DNA of 64,000 bases from Salinicoccus albus DSM 19776. GTDB lineage: Bacteria; Bacillota; Bacilli; Staphylococcales; Salinicoccaceae. Every line of letters begins with the position of its first letter. Positions within the stretch are counted from its first letter, which is position 1. Under the pieces are notes generated by a model, which ran no database searches, was not told the origin of the DNA, and saw only the letters and a list, made by a program, of their open reading frames with translations. Both the position numbers and the translations under genes were made by a program. Below, in pieces: positions 7,861 to 16,144 of this stretch. The stretch is taken from contig NZ_ARQJ01000023.1 in NCBI RefSeq assembly GCF_000385175.1, forward strand, positions 1 to 64,000, written 5' to 3'.

Positions 7861-8538
7861 CTAATTTGTTTTGTTGATATAACGTTTTCTCACCCATAAA
7901 CCAACCATGAACAATATTACTAACGCTAAGAATAAAATGATTAATCGACCCTTATATTCTTCTAATTGTAAAAAGTCATGACCGATAATCGTGTAAATAA
8001 CCGTCGCCGGTAGCATGCCGATCCCTGTTCCCAACAAAAAATGAGAAATCTTCATACGAGTTAGCCCTGCTGCGTAACTAATAAGGTCAAACGATACGAC
8101 TGGAATTAATCTGGTAACTAGAACAATTACAAATCCGTGTTTTCCATTAAAGTGTTCTAGTTTTTTTAACCAGTTCTTTTCTTTATATTTCTTGGAAAAG
8201 ACCGCTTCTCCAAATACTGCAGCCAAATAATATGAGGCGACCGCGCCAGCCATGGCACCAATCCAGGAAATGAAGATACCCCAAAAGACACCGAAAACCA
8301 TTCCATTCGCGCCTGTGATAAGAAAAGACGGCAGGGGTGCTGCAATTGCTTGTAATACCATTAAGAAGATACTGACAACAGGAGCAAATACACCCCAGGA
8401 ACGAATCCACGTAAGTAAATTCTGCAAATCCCCTTCCTTTAACAAGATGAATCCCTTTTGAATAAAGGGAAAGAAAACGAGAAGAGGAATCATAAAAACA
8501 ATTAGTATAATAATTATAGTAGCCACTCGTTTGTTCAC
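7861..8538 (-). CDS. TVP38/TMEM64 (VTT-domain) membrane protein
   Basis: 225 residues from GTG 8538, six bases after AAAGGTG; an in-frame GTG at 8547 overlaps that site. There is one N-terminal membrane segment, then the SNARE-associated/VTT domain with the re-entrant glycine-rich ITGANGMVFGVFWG, the Arg-Pro-like RLIPVVSFDLISYAAGL motif, and TGIGMLPATVIYTIIG. The VTT superfamily, which also contains DedA, moves or scrambles phospholipids and polyprenyl phosphates in the membrane. It is the first gene of a three-gene operon behind a Crp/Fnr-type operator and a leader of about 185 nt. Confidence 0.8.
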   Translation of the reverse strand: MNKRVATIIIILIVFMIPLLVFFPFIQKGFILLKEGDLQNLLTWIRSWGVFAPVVSIFLMVLQAIAAPLPSFLITGANGMVFGVFWGIFISWIGAMAGAVASYYLAAVFGEAVFSKKYKEKNWLKKLEHFNGKHGFVIVLVTRLIPVVSFDLISYAAGLTRMKISHFLLGTGIGMLPATVIYTIIGHDFLQLEEYKGRLIILFLALVILFMVGLWVRKRYINKTN

Positions 8539-8723
8539 CTTAAGCACCTTTTTCTATAGAATGACGTCTTTCATGGAAAGGAAAAAAATATAGCTTTCAT
8601 TAACTGCAAAAATCTAACAAAGGCTTGGCAATAAGCCTGGTTTACTGTTCTTTTTTACGACTGAGTTACGGTTTAGGCAAGAGTCAACCCCGACAGATAA
8701 CTTACCGGAATTTTTGATTAATC
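8539..8723 (-). other. Long 5' leader of the TVP38 operon
   Basis: About 185 nt separate the predicted transcription start (about 8723) from the GTG. It contains AGGCTT (8621-8626) / AAGCCT (8633-8638), a small hairpin. I see no terminator and no recognisable riboswitch core. Confidence 0.3.
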
Positions 8724-8729
8724 TCTTTT

Positions 8730-8772
8730 ACTATAATTTAAATACTCTTTTTTAGCTGTAAGTTTCCTTACA
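8730..8772 (-). promoter_or_regulatory. Crp/Fnr-type operator and class II promoter, copy 2
   Basis: TGTAAGGAAACTTACA on the minus strand (8772-8757), then 21 nt, then TATAGT (8735-8730), a five-of-six -10. It lies 17 bases after the end of the ABC ATPase gene and directs the TVP38/CDP-alcohol transferase/oxidoreductase operon. Confidence 0.65.
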
Positions 8773-8789
8773 TTTTGCAGTCCACTATC

Positions 8790-9737
8790 CTACTTATTCA
8801 TATTAGACATTATCAAAACCTTACTTCCTTCTTTGAATTCCTGCTTTGAGTGCAAAATTAATTTCACATTATGTTCTTTAAGTTTCACTTGATAAAAACA
8901 CAAACCATATTTAAAGAAGAAACTGGAAATTGTACCTTGACTGACAACTTTATCAACAGTTTGCTCATCTTGCGAGGCTATTTGCAAATACTGACTCGGG
9001 ATAAAAGTTCCGCCTAGCTGTAACCCATCGGAAAACATCCCTTCCACATTTTCGTTTTCTGGAAATTGATACACTTCATTTGGTTTTCCTTGTTGCTGGA
9101 TGTTTCCGTCTTTCAACAATATCACCCGATCTCCAATCATCATTGCTTCCTCTTTATCATGTGTAACAAGTAAAGTGGTGACTCCCTCTTGTTTTAATAG
9201 AGCACAGACCCAATCTCGTAAAGTATCCCTCAAGTACTGATCTAAACTGCTGAATGGCTCATCCAACAATAGCAATGCAGGTTTCATCACCAATGCGCGA
9301 GCAAGCGCAACTCGCTGTTGCTGTCCACCTGACAACGCATGAGGAAAAGTATCTTTATAACTGCTCATTTCCGTTTTATCCAGCATTTCCAACCCTTGCT
9401 GCACACGACTTTTCTTTGAGAGTTTCTGCTGTTTCAAACCGAACATAACATTTTCAAGAACTGTCATATGCGGGAATAAAAAAGGTTCCTGGAACATAAG
9501 AACAATCGGGCGATGTTCTGTTTCTACATTGTTTACTCGTTCGTTCTTTAACAAAATATCGCCTGCTGAAATTGGTTCTAATCCAGCTAAACAGCGCAGC
9601 AATGTTGTTTTTCCGCAACCTGATGGTCCTAATATAGCTGCAATTTCTCCCTTGTTTACTGAAAAGGATATGGAAGCTAATATCGTTTGATTTTGATATG
9701 TTTTTTCAAGGCTTCTAACATCTATTAAATGATTCAT
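8790..9737 (-). CDS. ABC importer ATP-binding subunit, YnjD/PotA-like
   Basis: 315 residues from ATG 9737 with AAGGAGG upstream. Walker A GPSGCGKT (37-44), Q-loop MFQEPFLFP, signature ALSGGQQQRVALARAL, Walker B ALLLLDEPFSSLD and switch His in LLVTHDKEEAM are all present. A C-terminal regulatory extension of about 90 residues (from about 225) resembles a degenerate TOBE domain. It is the last gene of a four-gene importer operon that runs binding protein, permease, permease, ATPase. The set resembles E. coli YnjB-C-D and thiamine/iron/polyamine-type importers. Confidence 0.85.
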   Translation of the reverse strand: MNHLIDVRSLEKTYQNQTILASISFSVNKGEIAAILGPSGCGKTTLLRCLAGLEPISAGDILLKNERVNNVETEHRPIVLMFQEPFLFPHMTVLENVMFGLKQQKLSKKSRVQQGLEMLDKTEMSSYKDTFPHALSGGQQQRVALARALVMKPALLLLDEPFSSLDQYLRDTLRDWVCALLKQEGVTTLLVTHDKEEAMMIGDRVILLKDGNIQQQGKPNEVYQFPENENVEGMFSDGLQLGGTFIPSQYLQIASQDEQTVDKVVSQGTISSFFFKYGLCFYQVKLKEHNVKLILHSKQEFKEGSKVLIMSNMNK

Positions 9738-9752
9738 CTTTTCCCCTCCTTA

Positions 9753-10553
9753 CTAGCGTTTAACAATATGAACATATATCTTCATAAAAACTTCCAGAAC
9801 CATTAAAAATAAGATAGGCAAAATGGCAAAAACAATGGAAAAAGCAGCAATAACCATCTGATCAGCACTATTAAAGAATGGATAATAGATCATTGGCAGT
9901 GTAGTAACTACTCCTCCACCGATAATTGCCGTGAGCGCATATTGACTAAGTGATATAACATAAGATAATAAAGCTACACTGCGTATATTTGGGGCCAGCA
10001 TTGGAAAGGTTACTGTCCAAAACACACGTAATCGTTTAACTCCAATCGTACGAGCTTGCTCCTCCCACTTTATTCCGAGTTGATCAAATCCGGCTTTAAA
10101 CATCCGAATAGAGTAAGGCAATGTCGGAAGCATATGAATTAGAATTACACCAATCAATTTGTCAGATAATCCAAGACGAATCATAGTAAGGTGGAGGCCC
10201 ATGGCAATAGCCAAACTAGGTACCAATATAGGTAACAAGAATATTGTTTCCAACACTGTTTTACCTCGAAAATGATAATGGCTTATCCCTTTTGCTACAG
10301 GCAAAGCAAATATAATATTAAGCATGACAACCGAGACAGCTATAATCACAGTAGTATAGATTGCCTCTACTATTTCTGGATTACTTTTTAATAGTTCCCA
10401 ACCACGTAAGGTGAAAAATTGAGGAAATAAATGTGGAAAAGTCCAACCTGCTGAAATACTTTTTGTGACTAACACAACCACTGGAAAAGTAATAAAAAGA
10501 AGCAGGAATAATAAAATAATCGTATATAAACCGTATTTAAATAAACGTTTCAT
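9753..10553 (-). CDS. ABC importer permease 2
   Basis: 266 residues from ATG 10553 with AAGGAG upstream; an earlier in-frame ATG exists but lacks a good site. There are six predicted membrane segments, and the coupling loop with the EAA motif reads EEQARTIGVKRLRVFWTVTFP (about residues 160-180), which docks the ATPase. Its ATG overlaps the TGA of the upstream permease (ATGA), so the two are translationally coupled. Forms the membrane pore with the permease at 10550-11404. Confidence 0.85.
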   Translation of the reverse strand: MKRLFKYGLYTIILLFLLLFITFPVVVLVTKSISAGWTFPHLFPQFFTLRGWELLKSNPEIVEAIYTTVIIAVSVVMLNIIFALPVAKGISHYHFRGKTVLETIFLLPILVPSLAIAMGLHLTMIRLGLSDKLIGVILIHMLPTLPYSIRMFKAGFDQLGIKWEEQARTIGVKRLRVFWTVTFPMLAPNIRSVALLSYVISLSQYALTAIIGGGVVTTLPMIYYPFFNSADQMVIAAFSIVFAILPILFLMVLEVFMKIYVHIVKR

Positions 10554-11404
10554 TTTATTTTCTCCTTCGCCCATTGCTTCTTCCATCTTTTAGAGATGGT
10601 AATAATGATTAAACTACTAATTACCATAACAACAGTTAACACAATCATTAATGCTTGGGCTAGAGGACGATTTTCCCAGCTTCCTTCATAAAACCACTCA
10701 TATACAAGCACCGAGAACATTTTCGGATAGGTAACGCCTAACAATGCAGGAACTTCATAAGCTGCAATCACAAAAGCAAAGATAATTAATCCCGTTTCCA
10801 AAAGGACTGGACCAACCCAGGGAAGTTCGACGGTTTTCCACACTTGCCAGGTATTCCCACCCAGCGTTCGAACTACATCTTCAAAACGCTGATCAATTTG
10901 CTGATAAATAGGTAAAAGCATTAAGACAACAAACGGAACCTCTTTCCAGATATAAGTCAAAATAACGCCAATATAGCCTTGATCGTTTACTAAAGGAAAC
11001 GGCAATCCGAATCCATTAACACCATGCAAAACAGTAGACAACAATCCAGATTGGGAGAACAAGATAAATACTAAATAAGCAGCAACAAAATGGGGAATAA
11101 TTATTGGAACCCATACAATATACTTCCATTTAACGCTTGTGAAAAATCGATATAGTAACCGTGTTATACCTAATCCAATCAATATAGACAGCAGTGTAGA
11201 TGTTACGGTTACATAAAGACTTATTCTGACAGTTTTATACACTTCTTCACTGCTTAATAAAGCAGTATAATGCACAAACATTGAACCGTTACTGCCTAGG
11301 CTTTCAACGCCAGCACGGAAAATTCCATATCCAATAAATAGGCTTATGAATAAAAGGGCTGGCAAAATGTAAAAATAAGGCCTTTTAGTTTTTAACGACT
11401 TCAT
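10550..11404 (-). CDS. ABC importer permease 1
   Basis: 284 residues from ATG 11404, preceded by AAGGAGAATTGGGAGA. Six membrane segments, and a coupling loop EDVVRTLGGNTWQVWKTVELP (about residues 166-186) typical of binding-protein-dependent permeases. It starts within the last 20 bases of the binding-protein gene and its TGA overlaps the next ATG. Pairs with permease 2, whereas in the E. coli Ynj system both are fused in one protein. Confidence 0.85.
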   Translation of the reverse strand: MKSLKTKRPYFYILPALLFISLFIGYGIFRAGVESLGSNGSMFVHYTALLSSEEVYKTVRISLYVTVTSTLLSILIGLGITRLLYRFFTSVKWKYIVWVPIIIPHFVAAYLVFILFSQSGLLSTVLHGVNGFGLPFPLVNDQGYIGVILTYIWKEVPFVVLMLLPIYQQIDQRFEDVVRTLGGNTWQVWKTVELPWVGPVLLETGLIIFAFVIAAYEVPALLGVTYPKMFSVLVYEWFYEGSWENRPLAQALMIVLTVVMVISSLIIITISKRWKKQWAKEKIK

Positions 11405-12599
11405 TCTCCCAATTCTCCTTAATCCAGTCCGCATATTCAGTATCTAAATCAGATAAAACAGCATCGCTTGGGACAATGGATCTCCCCCATATTTTCTTAA
11501 ATCGCCGAAGCTGCTCGTTCGTTAGTTTTTCCTGATTTAATACGGACCCTTCTCCCCACATGTGTGGTTCCATTTTTTTCATTTGTGCTTCCGGTGAGAG
11601 CATAAAGTTAATGGCTGTCATTGCAGCAGCGGGATTTGAACTATTAAATGGAATACTTAAATAATGCGTGTTCCCTATTGAGCCGGAATCAAACACTAAT
11701 GTCTTCGTACTTGGCGGAAATACTCCATCTTTTATTAAACTTTTAATTCGCTTTTCATTAAATCCCATTGTGAAATCCACTTGTCCATTTGCATACATTT
11801 TATCTAATTGAGCTAACGAATCCGGATGGGTTTCACCATTACGCCACAAATAAGGTTTCATTTCGTTCAATTTGTTCCATACTTTTTGACCATTTCCATT
11901 TATCCATGACTCATTAAATTCTCCGGAAATCATGCCAGGATCTTTTGCTACGCTATACATAAGCTGACGGATAAACGCATTACCCGTAAAATCTTTCACG
12001 TTTGGATACGTAAAACGATTCGGATTTGCCTTCACCCATTCTATTAATTCCTTGAAGGATTGCGGAGGATTTTTCACTCGTGCTTCATCATAGATAAAAG
12101 TAAATTGAACCTTTCCCCATGGAGCTTCCTCTCCTTCAATTGCAGTACCCGTATCAAATTTCACAAACGGTTCCTCAATTCCAATATAATTTTTCAAATT
12201 CGGTAACTTGGTTGCAAAATCACCTAGAAGCAGTTCATTTTGTTTGGCTTTTCTAAAACTTTCGCCATTTATCCAAATAATATCCATCGTTCCTTTAGTT
12301 TTACCTGCTTGTTTTTCTGTTTGTAATTTGGCAATAAAATCTGCTGTATCCATTGGATGACGCTCAAGATTAATTGCGTATCGATCTTTTAGTTCCGGAA
12401 TAACATAATCATCAAAGTATTTATTTATCCCTTCATCTCCACCCCACATAAACAAATGAACTGTCTGTCCTTCTCCAGATTTTTCAATTTGGGACCATTC
12501 TTTAGAAAGCACATCTGTTGAATTTTGATCTTTCTCATTTACACAACCTGCCAAGAAAATTAATACAATTATCGTCTCGAAATAAACCAACCTCTTCAA
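11385..12599 (-). CDS. ABC importer solute-binding lipoprotein, YnjB-like
   Basis: 404 residues; TTG start at 12599 with GAAAGGAGA nine bases upstream. A lipoprotein signal ends in FLAGC with lipid-anchored Cys19. The mature part is a two-lobe solute-binding protein (HLFMWGGDEGINKYFDDYV near the N-terminus, IDFTMGF-like VDFTMGFNEKRIKSL in lobe 2, and the C-terminal TAINFMLSPEAQMKKMEP of extracellular solute-binding family 1). It is the first gene of the operon behind operator copy 3. The ligand is unknown; similarity is to YnjB and to iron/thiamine/polyamine binders rather than sugar binders. Confidence 0.8.
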   Translation of the reverse strand: MKRLVYFETIIVLIFLAGCVNEKDQNSTDVLSKEWSQIEKSGEGQTVHLFMWGGDEGINKYFDDYVIPELKDRYAINLERHPMDTADFIAKLQTEKQAGKTKGTMDIIWINGESFRKAKQNELLLGDFATKLPNLKNYIGIEEPFVKFDTGTAIEGEEAPWGKVQFTFIYDEARVKNPPQSFKELIEWVKANPNRFTYPNVKDFTGNAFIRQLMYSVAKDPGMISGEFNESWINGNGQKVWNKLNEMKPYLWRNGETHPDSLAQLDKMYANGQVDFTMGFNEKRIKSLIKDGVFPPSTKTLVFDSGSIGNTHYLSIPFNSSNPAAAMTAINFMLSPEAQMKKMEPHMWGEGSVLNQEKLTNEQLRRFKKIWGRSIVPSDAVLSDLDTEYADWIKENWENEVVKN

Positions 12600-12636
12600 A
12601 GTACCATCTCTCCTTTCATTTCTTCCTTTTATTTAT

Positions 12637-12679
12637 ATCTTAAATGAAATCAATAGAAAAAACTGTAAGAAAGATTACA
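12637..12679 (-). promoter_or_regulatory. Crp/Fnr-type operator and class II promoter, copy 3
   Basis: TGTAATCTTTCTTACA on the minus strand (12679-12664), 21 nt, then TAAGAT (12642-12637), a four-of-six -10; TATAAA follows directly. It lies about 40 bases before the TTG start of the binding-protein gene. Confidence 0.65.
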
Positions 12680-12680
12680 T

Positions 12681-12780
12681 TTAAACACCAGCATTCTTAT
12701 TGAATTCCACAATATGATTTACTGTTAATTCATAAAGGTCGCAGACTATTTTTAATTGATGTAAGCTCTGGTTAACAATA
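12681..12780 (-). pseudogene. Possible XRE-regulator C-terminal remnant
   Basis: An open minus-strand tail ends at the stop 12683-12681 and reads LHQLKIVCDLYELTVNHIV, the pattern of the last helices of Cro/C1-type regulators. No N-terminal helix-turn-helix precedes it, because integrase sequence on the other strand begins at once. This suggests a deletion junction near 12780. Confidence 0.35.
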
Positions 12781-12785
12781 ATGAA

Positions 12786-13385
12786 GTGGGGCTTGAATTG
12801 GTTCGTGTAATCGTAAACTTTGAATTTTTCAGTAAAGTCATGAAAGTAGCTAAGAAAAAAAGCTCACGCAAGCCGTTTTCACTCGATGAAATTGATAAAT
12901 TATGGAACAATGTCCATCGTTTGGATGATATCGATACTGTTCTCATCATGATCTATACTGGATTACGTCCTGGTGAGCTTGTAGAGGTAAAAAATAAAAA
13001 CATCTATCTTGAAGAAAGATATTTCCGTGGTGGTTTTAAAACAGAAGCTGGAACAAATCGACTGGTTCCTATTCATTAAAAAATATATTCGCTTATTGAT
13101 GCTCGAATGGATTCAAAAAACGAATACTTAATCGTGAATCAGGAGGGAAATAAAATGAGTTACTACACGTATTACCACGAAAGATGGAAAATAGTTATGG
13201 AACAGTTGGAAATGAATCATAAACCCCATGATTGTCGTCATACCTTTGCAACCCTCATGGATAATGTTGATGCCAATAAGCTGTCCATTAAGCGAATAAT
13301 GGGACATACATCTAAAGATATCACAGACAAAGTCTATACACATAAAGACATAGAACAGCTTCTCATAGCGATTGACAAACTATGA
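12786..13385 (+). pseudogene. Tyrosine-family integrase remnant, N-terminus lost, one nonsense codon
   Basis: The catalytic domain of a phage/island-type tyrosine recombinase is readable in one frame: first Arg in YTGLRPGEL, HDCRHTFATLM (HxxR box), MGHTS (second His) and catalytic Tyr in VYTH. A TAA at 13077-13079 breaks it in the middle, probably a CCA-to-TAA type change after VPIH. The SAM-like core-binding domain and start are missing. It lies 148 bases from the 3' end of rpsI, convergent with it. That is where tyrosine-integrase islands such as the McRI islands of Macrococcus integrate, so it likely brought in or once served the region to its left. Confidence 0.85.
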
Positions 13386-13408
13386 GAAGAACTTATTTCT
13401 CTTTAAAG

Positions 13409-13441
13409 TTTTGTATACTACTCGTATATTACTTGTATATT
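13409..13441 (+). repeat. Three tandem 11-bp degenerate repeats
   Basis: TTTTGTATACT, ACTCGTATATT and ACTTGTATATT follow each other without gaps, sharing a GTATAYT core, between the integrase remnant and rpsI. They could be integrase arm-type sites; the function is not shown. Confidence 0.5.
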
Positions 13442-13485
13442 ATGTGTGAATTTTCACTTGTTTTTAAAGCAAGGCATATATAGTG

Positions 13486-13517
13486 AAATCCCCCAACCAT
13501 AGGTGGTTGGGGGATTT
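13486..13517. terminator. Terminator of the rplM-rpsI operon
   Basis: AAATCCCCCAACCA and TGGTTGGGGGATTT form a perfect 14-bp stem with loop TAGG, 15 bases after the rpsI stop. The integrase remnant converges on it from the other side. Confidence 0.85.
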
Positions 13518-13532
13518 GAAAAACTTGATTTC

Positions 13533-13925
13533 TTAACGCTTTGAGAACTGTGGAGAACGACGGGCCTTTTTGAGACCTGGCTTCTTACGTTCTGTCATAC
13601 GTGGGTCACGTGTCAGGAGACCTGCTCTCTTAAGCACGCCACGGTTATCCGGGTCTGCTTCCAGAAGTGCTCTTGCAATGCCGTGACGGATTGCCTGAGC
13701 CTGTCCTGTGAAGCCGCCACCGTCTACGTTTACCAATACATCATAGTTGCCTTCTGTTTCTGTCACTGAGAATGGCTGGCTGAGATCTAAAATCAAGCTT
13801 TCAAATGGAAGATAGTCCCTCATGTCACGTCCATTCACTGTGACATTGCCTTCTCCTGGTACTAATCGTACTCTCGCTACTGATGTCTTACGACGACCTG
13901 TTCCGTAATATTCTACTTTAGCCAA
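13533..13925 (-). CDS. rpsI: 30S ribosomal protein S9
   Basis: 130 residues, standard length. N-terminal [15 protein letters not shown] and the C-terminal tail [12 protein letters not shown], which reaches the P-site tRNA, are intact. It is the second gene of the rplM-rpsI operon, 18 bases after rplM, with AGGAGG before ATG 13925. Its 3' end (13533 to about 13560) is the probable attachment site of the neighbouring integrase island. The reading frame is restored or untouched, as islands of this type leave it. Confidence 0.98.
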   Translation of the reverse strand: MAKVEYYGTGRRKTSVARVRLVPGEGNVTVNGRDMRDYLPFESLILDLSQPFSVTETEGNYDVLVNVDGGGFTGQAQAIRHGIARALLEADPDNRGVLKRAGLLTRDPRMTERKKPGLKKARRSPQFSKR

Positions 13926-13943
13926 TGAATTAACCTCCTATCC

Positions 13944-14381
13944 TTAACCGCGAACTTCGTAGTTTTCTGGTTTTTGTGCTTCATGCGGATGCTCGCTGCC
14001 AGCGTATACATGAAGTTTCTTGCTCTGCGCGCGTCCCAGCGGGTTCTTTGGAAGCATGCCTTTGATAGAGTTCTCCATCAGGCGTACAGGGTTCTTTCTT
14101 TTAAGATCTCCTGCAGAGATGGATTTAAGTCCGCCTGGATAACCGGTATGTCTATAGTACATTTTGTCTTTTTCTTTGTTACCTGTCATTTCAATCTTGT
14201 CAGCGTTGATGATGATGACATGGTCACCCGTATCAACATGCGGTGTGTATGTCGCTTTGTTCTTACCGCGCAGAATTGAAGCTACTTCTGCAGAAAGACG
14301 GCCAAGCCTCTGCGCTTCAGCGTCGACAACAAACCATTTACGCTCGATATTTTCAGCATTTGCCATAAATGTTTGACGCAT
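13944..14381 (-). CDS. rplM: 50S ribosomal protein L13
   Basis: 145 residues from ATG 14381 ([20 protein letters not shown]), eight bases after AGGAGG. An ATG two codons earlier is too close to that site. Recognised by [31 protein letters not shown] and the C-terminal [15 protein letters not shown]. First gene of rplM-rpsI, with its own promoter region between truA and the start. Confidence 0.98.
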   Translation of the reverse strand: MRQTFMANAENIERKWFVVDAEAQRLGRLSAEVASILRGKNKATYTPHVDTGDHVIIINADKIEMTGNKEKDKMYYRHTGYPGGLKSISAGDLKRKNPVRLMENSIKGMLPKNPLGRAQSKKLHVYAGSEHPHEAQKPENYEVRG

Positions 14382-14387
14382 TTTCAT

Positions 14388-14545
14388 GTCCTCCTAGTTT
14401 ATAGATCATTCACTCGTTATTTGTCTTCAAAATAAAAAAGCTTTATCATCGTTTCTTATATCTAATCAACAATAAGTTTCCGGGGCTTATCGTGGGTGAT
14501 ATAAAATTATACCGTTAATTATGATAACCCTATAAAGTCATTTTG
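14388..14545 (-). promoter_or_regulatory. rplM promoter and leader
   Basis: A TATAAT -10 is at 14511-14506 on the minus strand; no clear -35. The transcript would carry a leader of about 115 nt with a small inverted repeat (TAAG/CTTA near 14473-14490). Bacilli often carry an L13-binding autoregulatory leader at this place, but I cannot confirm its consensus here. Confidence 0.45.
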
Positions 14546-15334
14546 TCAATGTTTTTCATCTTTATTTTCAATTTCTTCTAACCGGTCTGAAAGCGCCGCT
14601 CTGGTTAAAAATACACACTCAAGATAAAGACCCTCTGCAGGCGCTGTCTTAGGGACCAGCTTGCGGTCTTTTGCCTGGATAATGGCTTCGGTATTTTCTC
14701 CATTCCATCTGCCTTGTCCGACTTCGAGTACATATGCGACCAGTATTCTCACCATGTTGTACAGGAACCCCGAACCGATGATGAGGAAATCGTAGCCGTC
14801 TGTTGTTTTGATGAGATCAAACTGGTAGATATGCCTGACTTTATCCTCAATGGCGGATTTGGCACTGGAAAAACTGGTGAAATCGTGCGTACCGGTAAAT
14901 TTCCGCATAACTTCCTTCATTCTATACTCATCCAGCGGGTAAGGATAATGAAGTTTAAGACCGTCCATAAACGGATTCCTGTCCTCGCCCTGATAGATTT
15001 TATAGCGATAGGCTTTGCCGTGTGAATGATATCTGACATGATAGTCTTCTTCAATTTGTGTGACTGATTTGACCAAAATATCATCGGGGAGACCAGAGTT
15101 CATGGCGTACTTCCATTTCTCGCCAGCCAATTCAATATGCGAATCGAAGTGGAAGTACTGTTCAAGTGCATGCACCCCGGCATCCGTACGCCCTGCCGGG
15201 TGAATACGGATAAAAACCTTATGCATTCTTTTCAATGCTTTTTCGATTTCATCCTGCACGGTCCGTTCTTTTTTCTGAGACTGGAAGCCATGAAATTGGC
15301 GGCCATTATAGCTCACCTTTACTAAATAACGCAT
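14546..15334 (-). CDS. truA: tRNA pseudouridine(38-40) synthase
   Basis: 262 residues. The catalytic Asp lies in HPAGRTDAGVHALEQ, and the substrate-binding motifs YHVRYHSHGKAYRYKI and IGSGFLYNMVRILVAYVLEVG are present. It isomerises U38-U40 in the anticodon arm of many tRNAs. It ends the operon ecfA1-ecfA2-ecfT-truA, 12 bases after ecfT. The tail after about residue 245 is Glu/Lys-rich and not conserved. Confidence 0.95.
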   Translation of the reverse strand: MRYLVKVSYNGRQFHGFQSQKKERTVQDEIEKALKRMHKVFIRIHPAGRTDAGVHALEQYFHFDSHIELAGEKWKYAMNSGLPDDILVKSVTQIEEDYHVRYHSHGKAYRYKIYQGEDRNPFMDGLKLHYPYPLDEYRMKEVMRKFTGTHDFTSFSSAKSAIEDKVRHIYQFDLIKTTDGYDFLIIGSGFLYNMVRILVAYVLEVGQGRWNGENTEAIIQAKDRKLVPKTAPAEGLYLECVFLTRAALSDRLEEIENKDEKH

Positions 15335-15346
15335 ATAATTATCTCC

Positions 15347-16144
15347 TTACTGCCTGATCATGAAGAGGAAAACGCCGAATATGATGACGGTAATAATCGC
15401 CAGTGTATCCTTGTACTGCCAGTCCAATACACGGTAACTTGTTCGGCCCGCTTCCCCCTGATAGCCTCTGACTTCCATGGCCACCGCGAGTTCTTCTGCC
15501 CGTTTGAACGCCGATATGAACAGCGGAATGAATACCGGTGTCAGGGCATTCATCCTGGATTTCAAACTCCCAGTCATGAAAGTAGAACCTCTGGCACTCT
15601 GGGCTTTGATGATTTTCTCTGTCTCATCCATCAGTGTCGGAATGAACCGCAGGCTGATCGACATCATCATGGCAATTTCATGCACCGGCAACCTGAGAGT
15701 CTTCAGCGGTCTGCACAATCTTTCAATCGCATCAGTGAGTGACACTGAGCTCGTCGTCAAAGTCAGTACTGTAGTAATCAATATCAGCATCGCGAGGCGG
15801 ATGGTGATGTAGACTCCCTGAACAACCCCTGCGGATTCAATGGTAAACAGGGTGGCATCGATGAGTACTATCCCGCCTTTTGTAAAGAAGAGGTGCATCA
15901 TAAACGTGAATACAAGCAGTATGAGTATCAATTTCAATCCATTGAAAAGGAATATGAGGGACAGTCCTGCCATTTTTGTTATCGAAACAACGAAAAGTAT
16001 CAGAAGCAGATAGCCCGTCCAGTGATTAGCAAAGAAAACAATAATCATAAATAATACGACACAAACGATCTTTGCTCTCGGGTCCAGGTGATGGATGACG
16101 CTGGAGCCGGGAATGTACCGGCCAAGAAGCATCTTACTCAGCAT
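15347..16144 (-). CDS. ecfT: Energy-coupling factor transporter transmembrane protein EcfT
   Basis: 265 residues from ATG 16144, six bases after GGAGGG; the ATG at 16150 abuts that site. It has an amphipathic start LLGRYIPGSSVIHHLDPRAK, four to five membrane segments, and the paired coupling motifs ARG in AQSARGST and AMEVRGYQ that contact the two ATPases. EcfT, EcfA1 and EcfA2 form the module that energises separately encoded vitamin or metal S-components; none is in this window. Confidence 0.95.
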   Translation of the reverse strand: MLSKMLLGRYIPGSSVIHHLDPRAKIVCVVLFMIIVFFANHWTGYLLLILFVVSITKMAGLSLIFLFNGLKLILILLVFTFMMHLFFTKGGIVLIDATLFTIESAGVVQGVYITIRLAMLILITTVLTLTTSSVSLTDAIERLCRPLKTLRLPVHEIAMMMSISLRFIPTLMDETEKIIKAQSARGSTFMTGSLKSRMNALTPVFIPLFISAFKRAEELAVAMEVRGYQGEAGRTSYRVLDWQYKDTLAIITVIIFGVFLFMIRQ

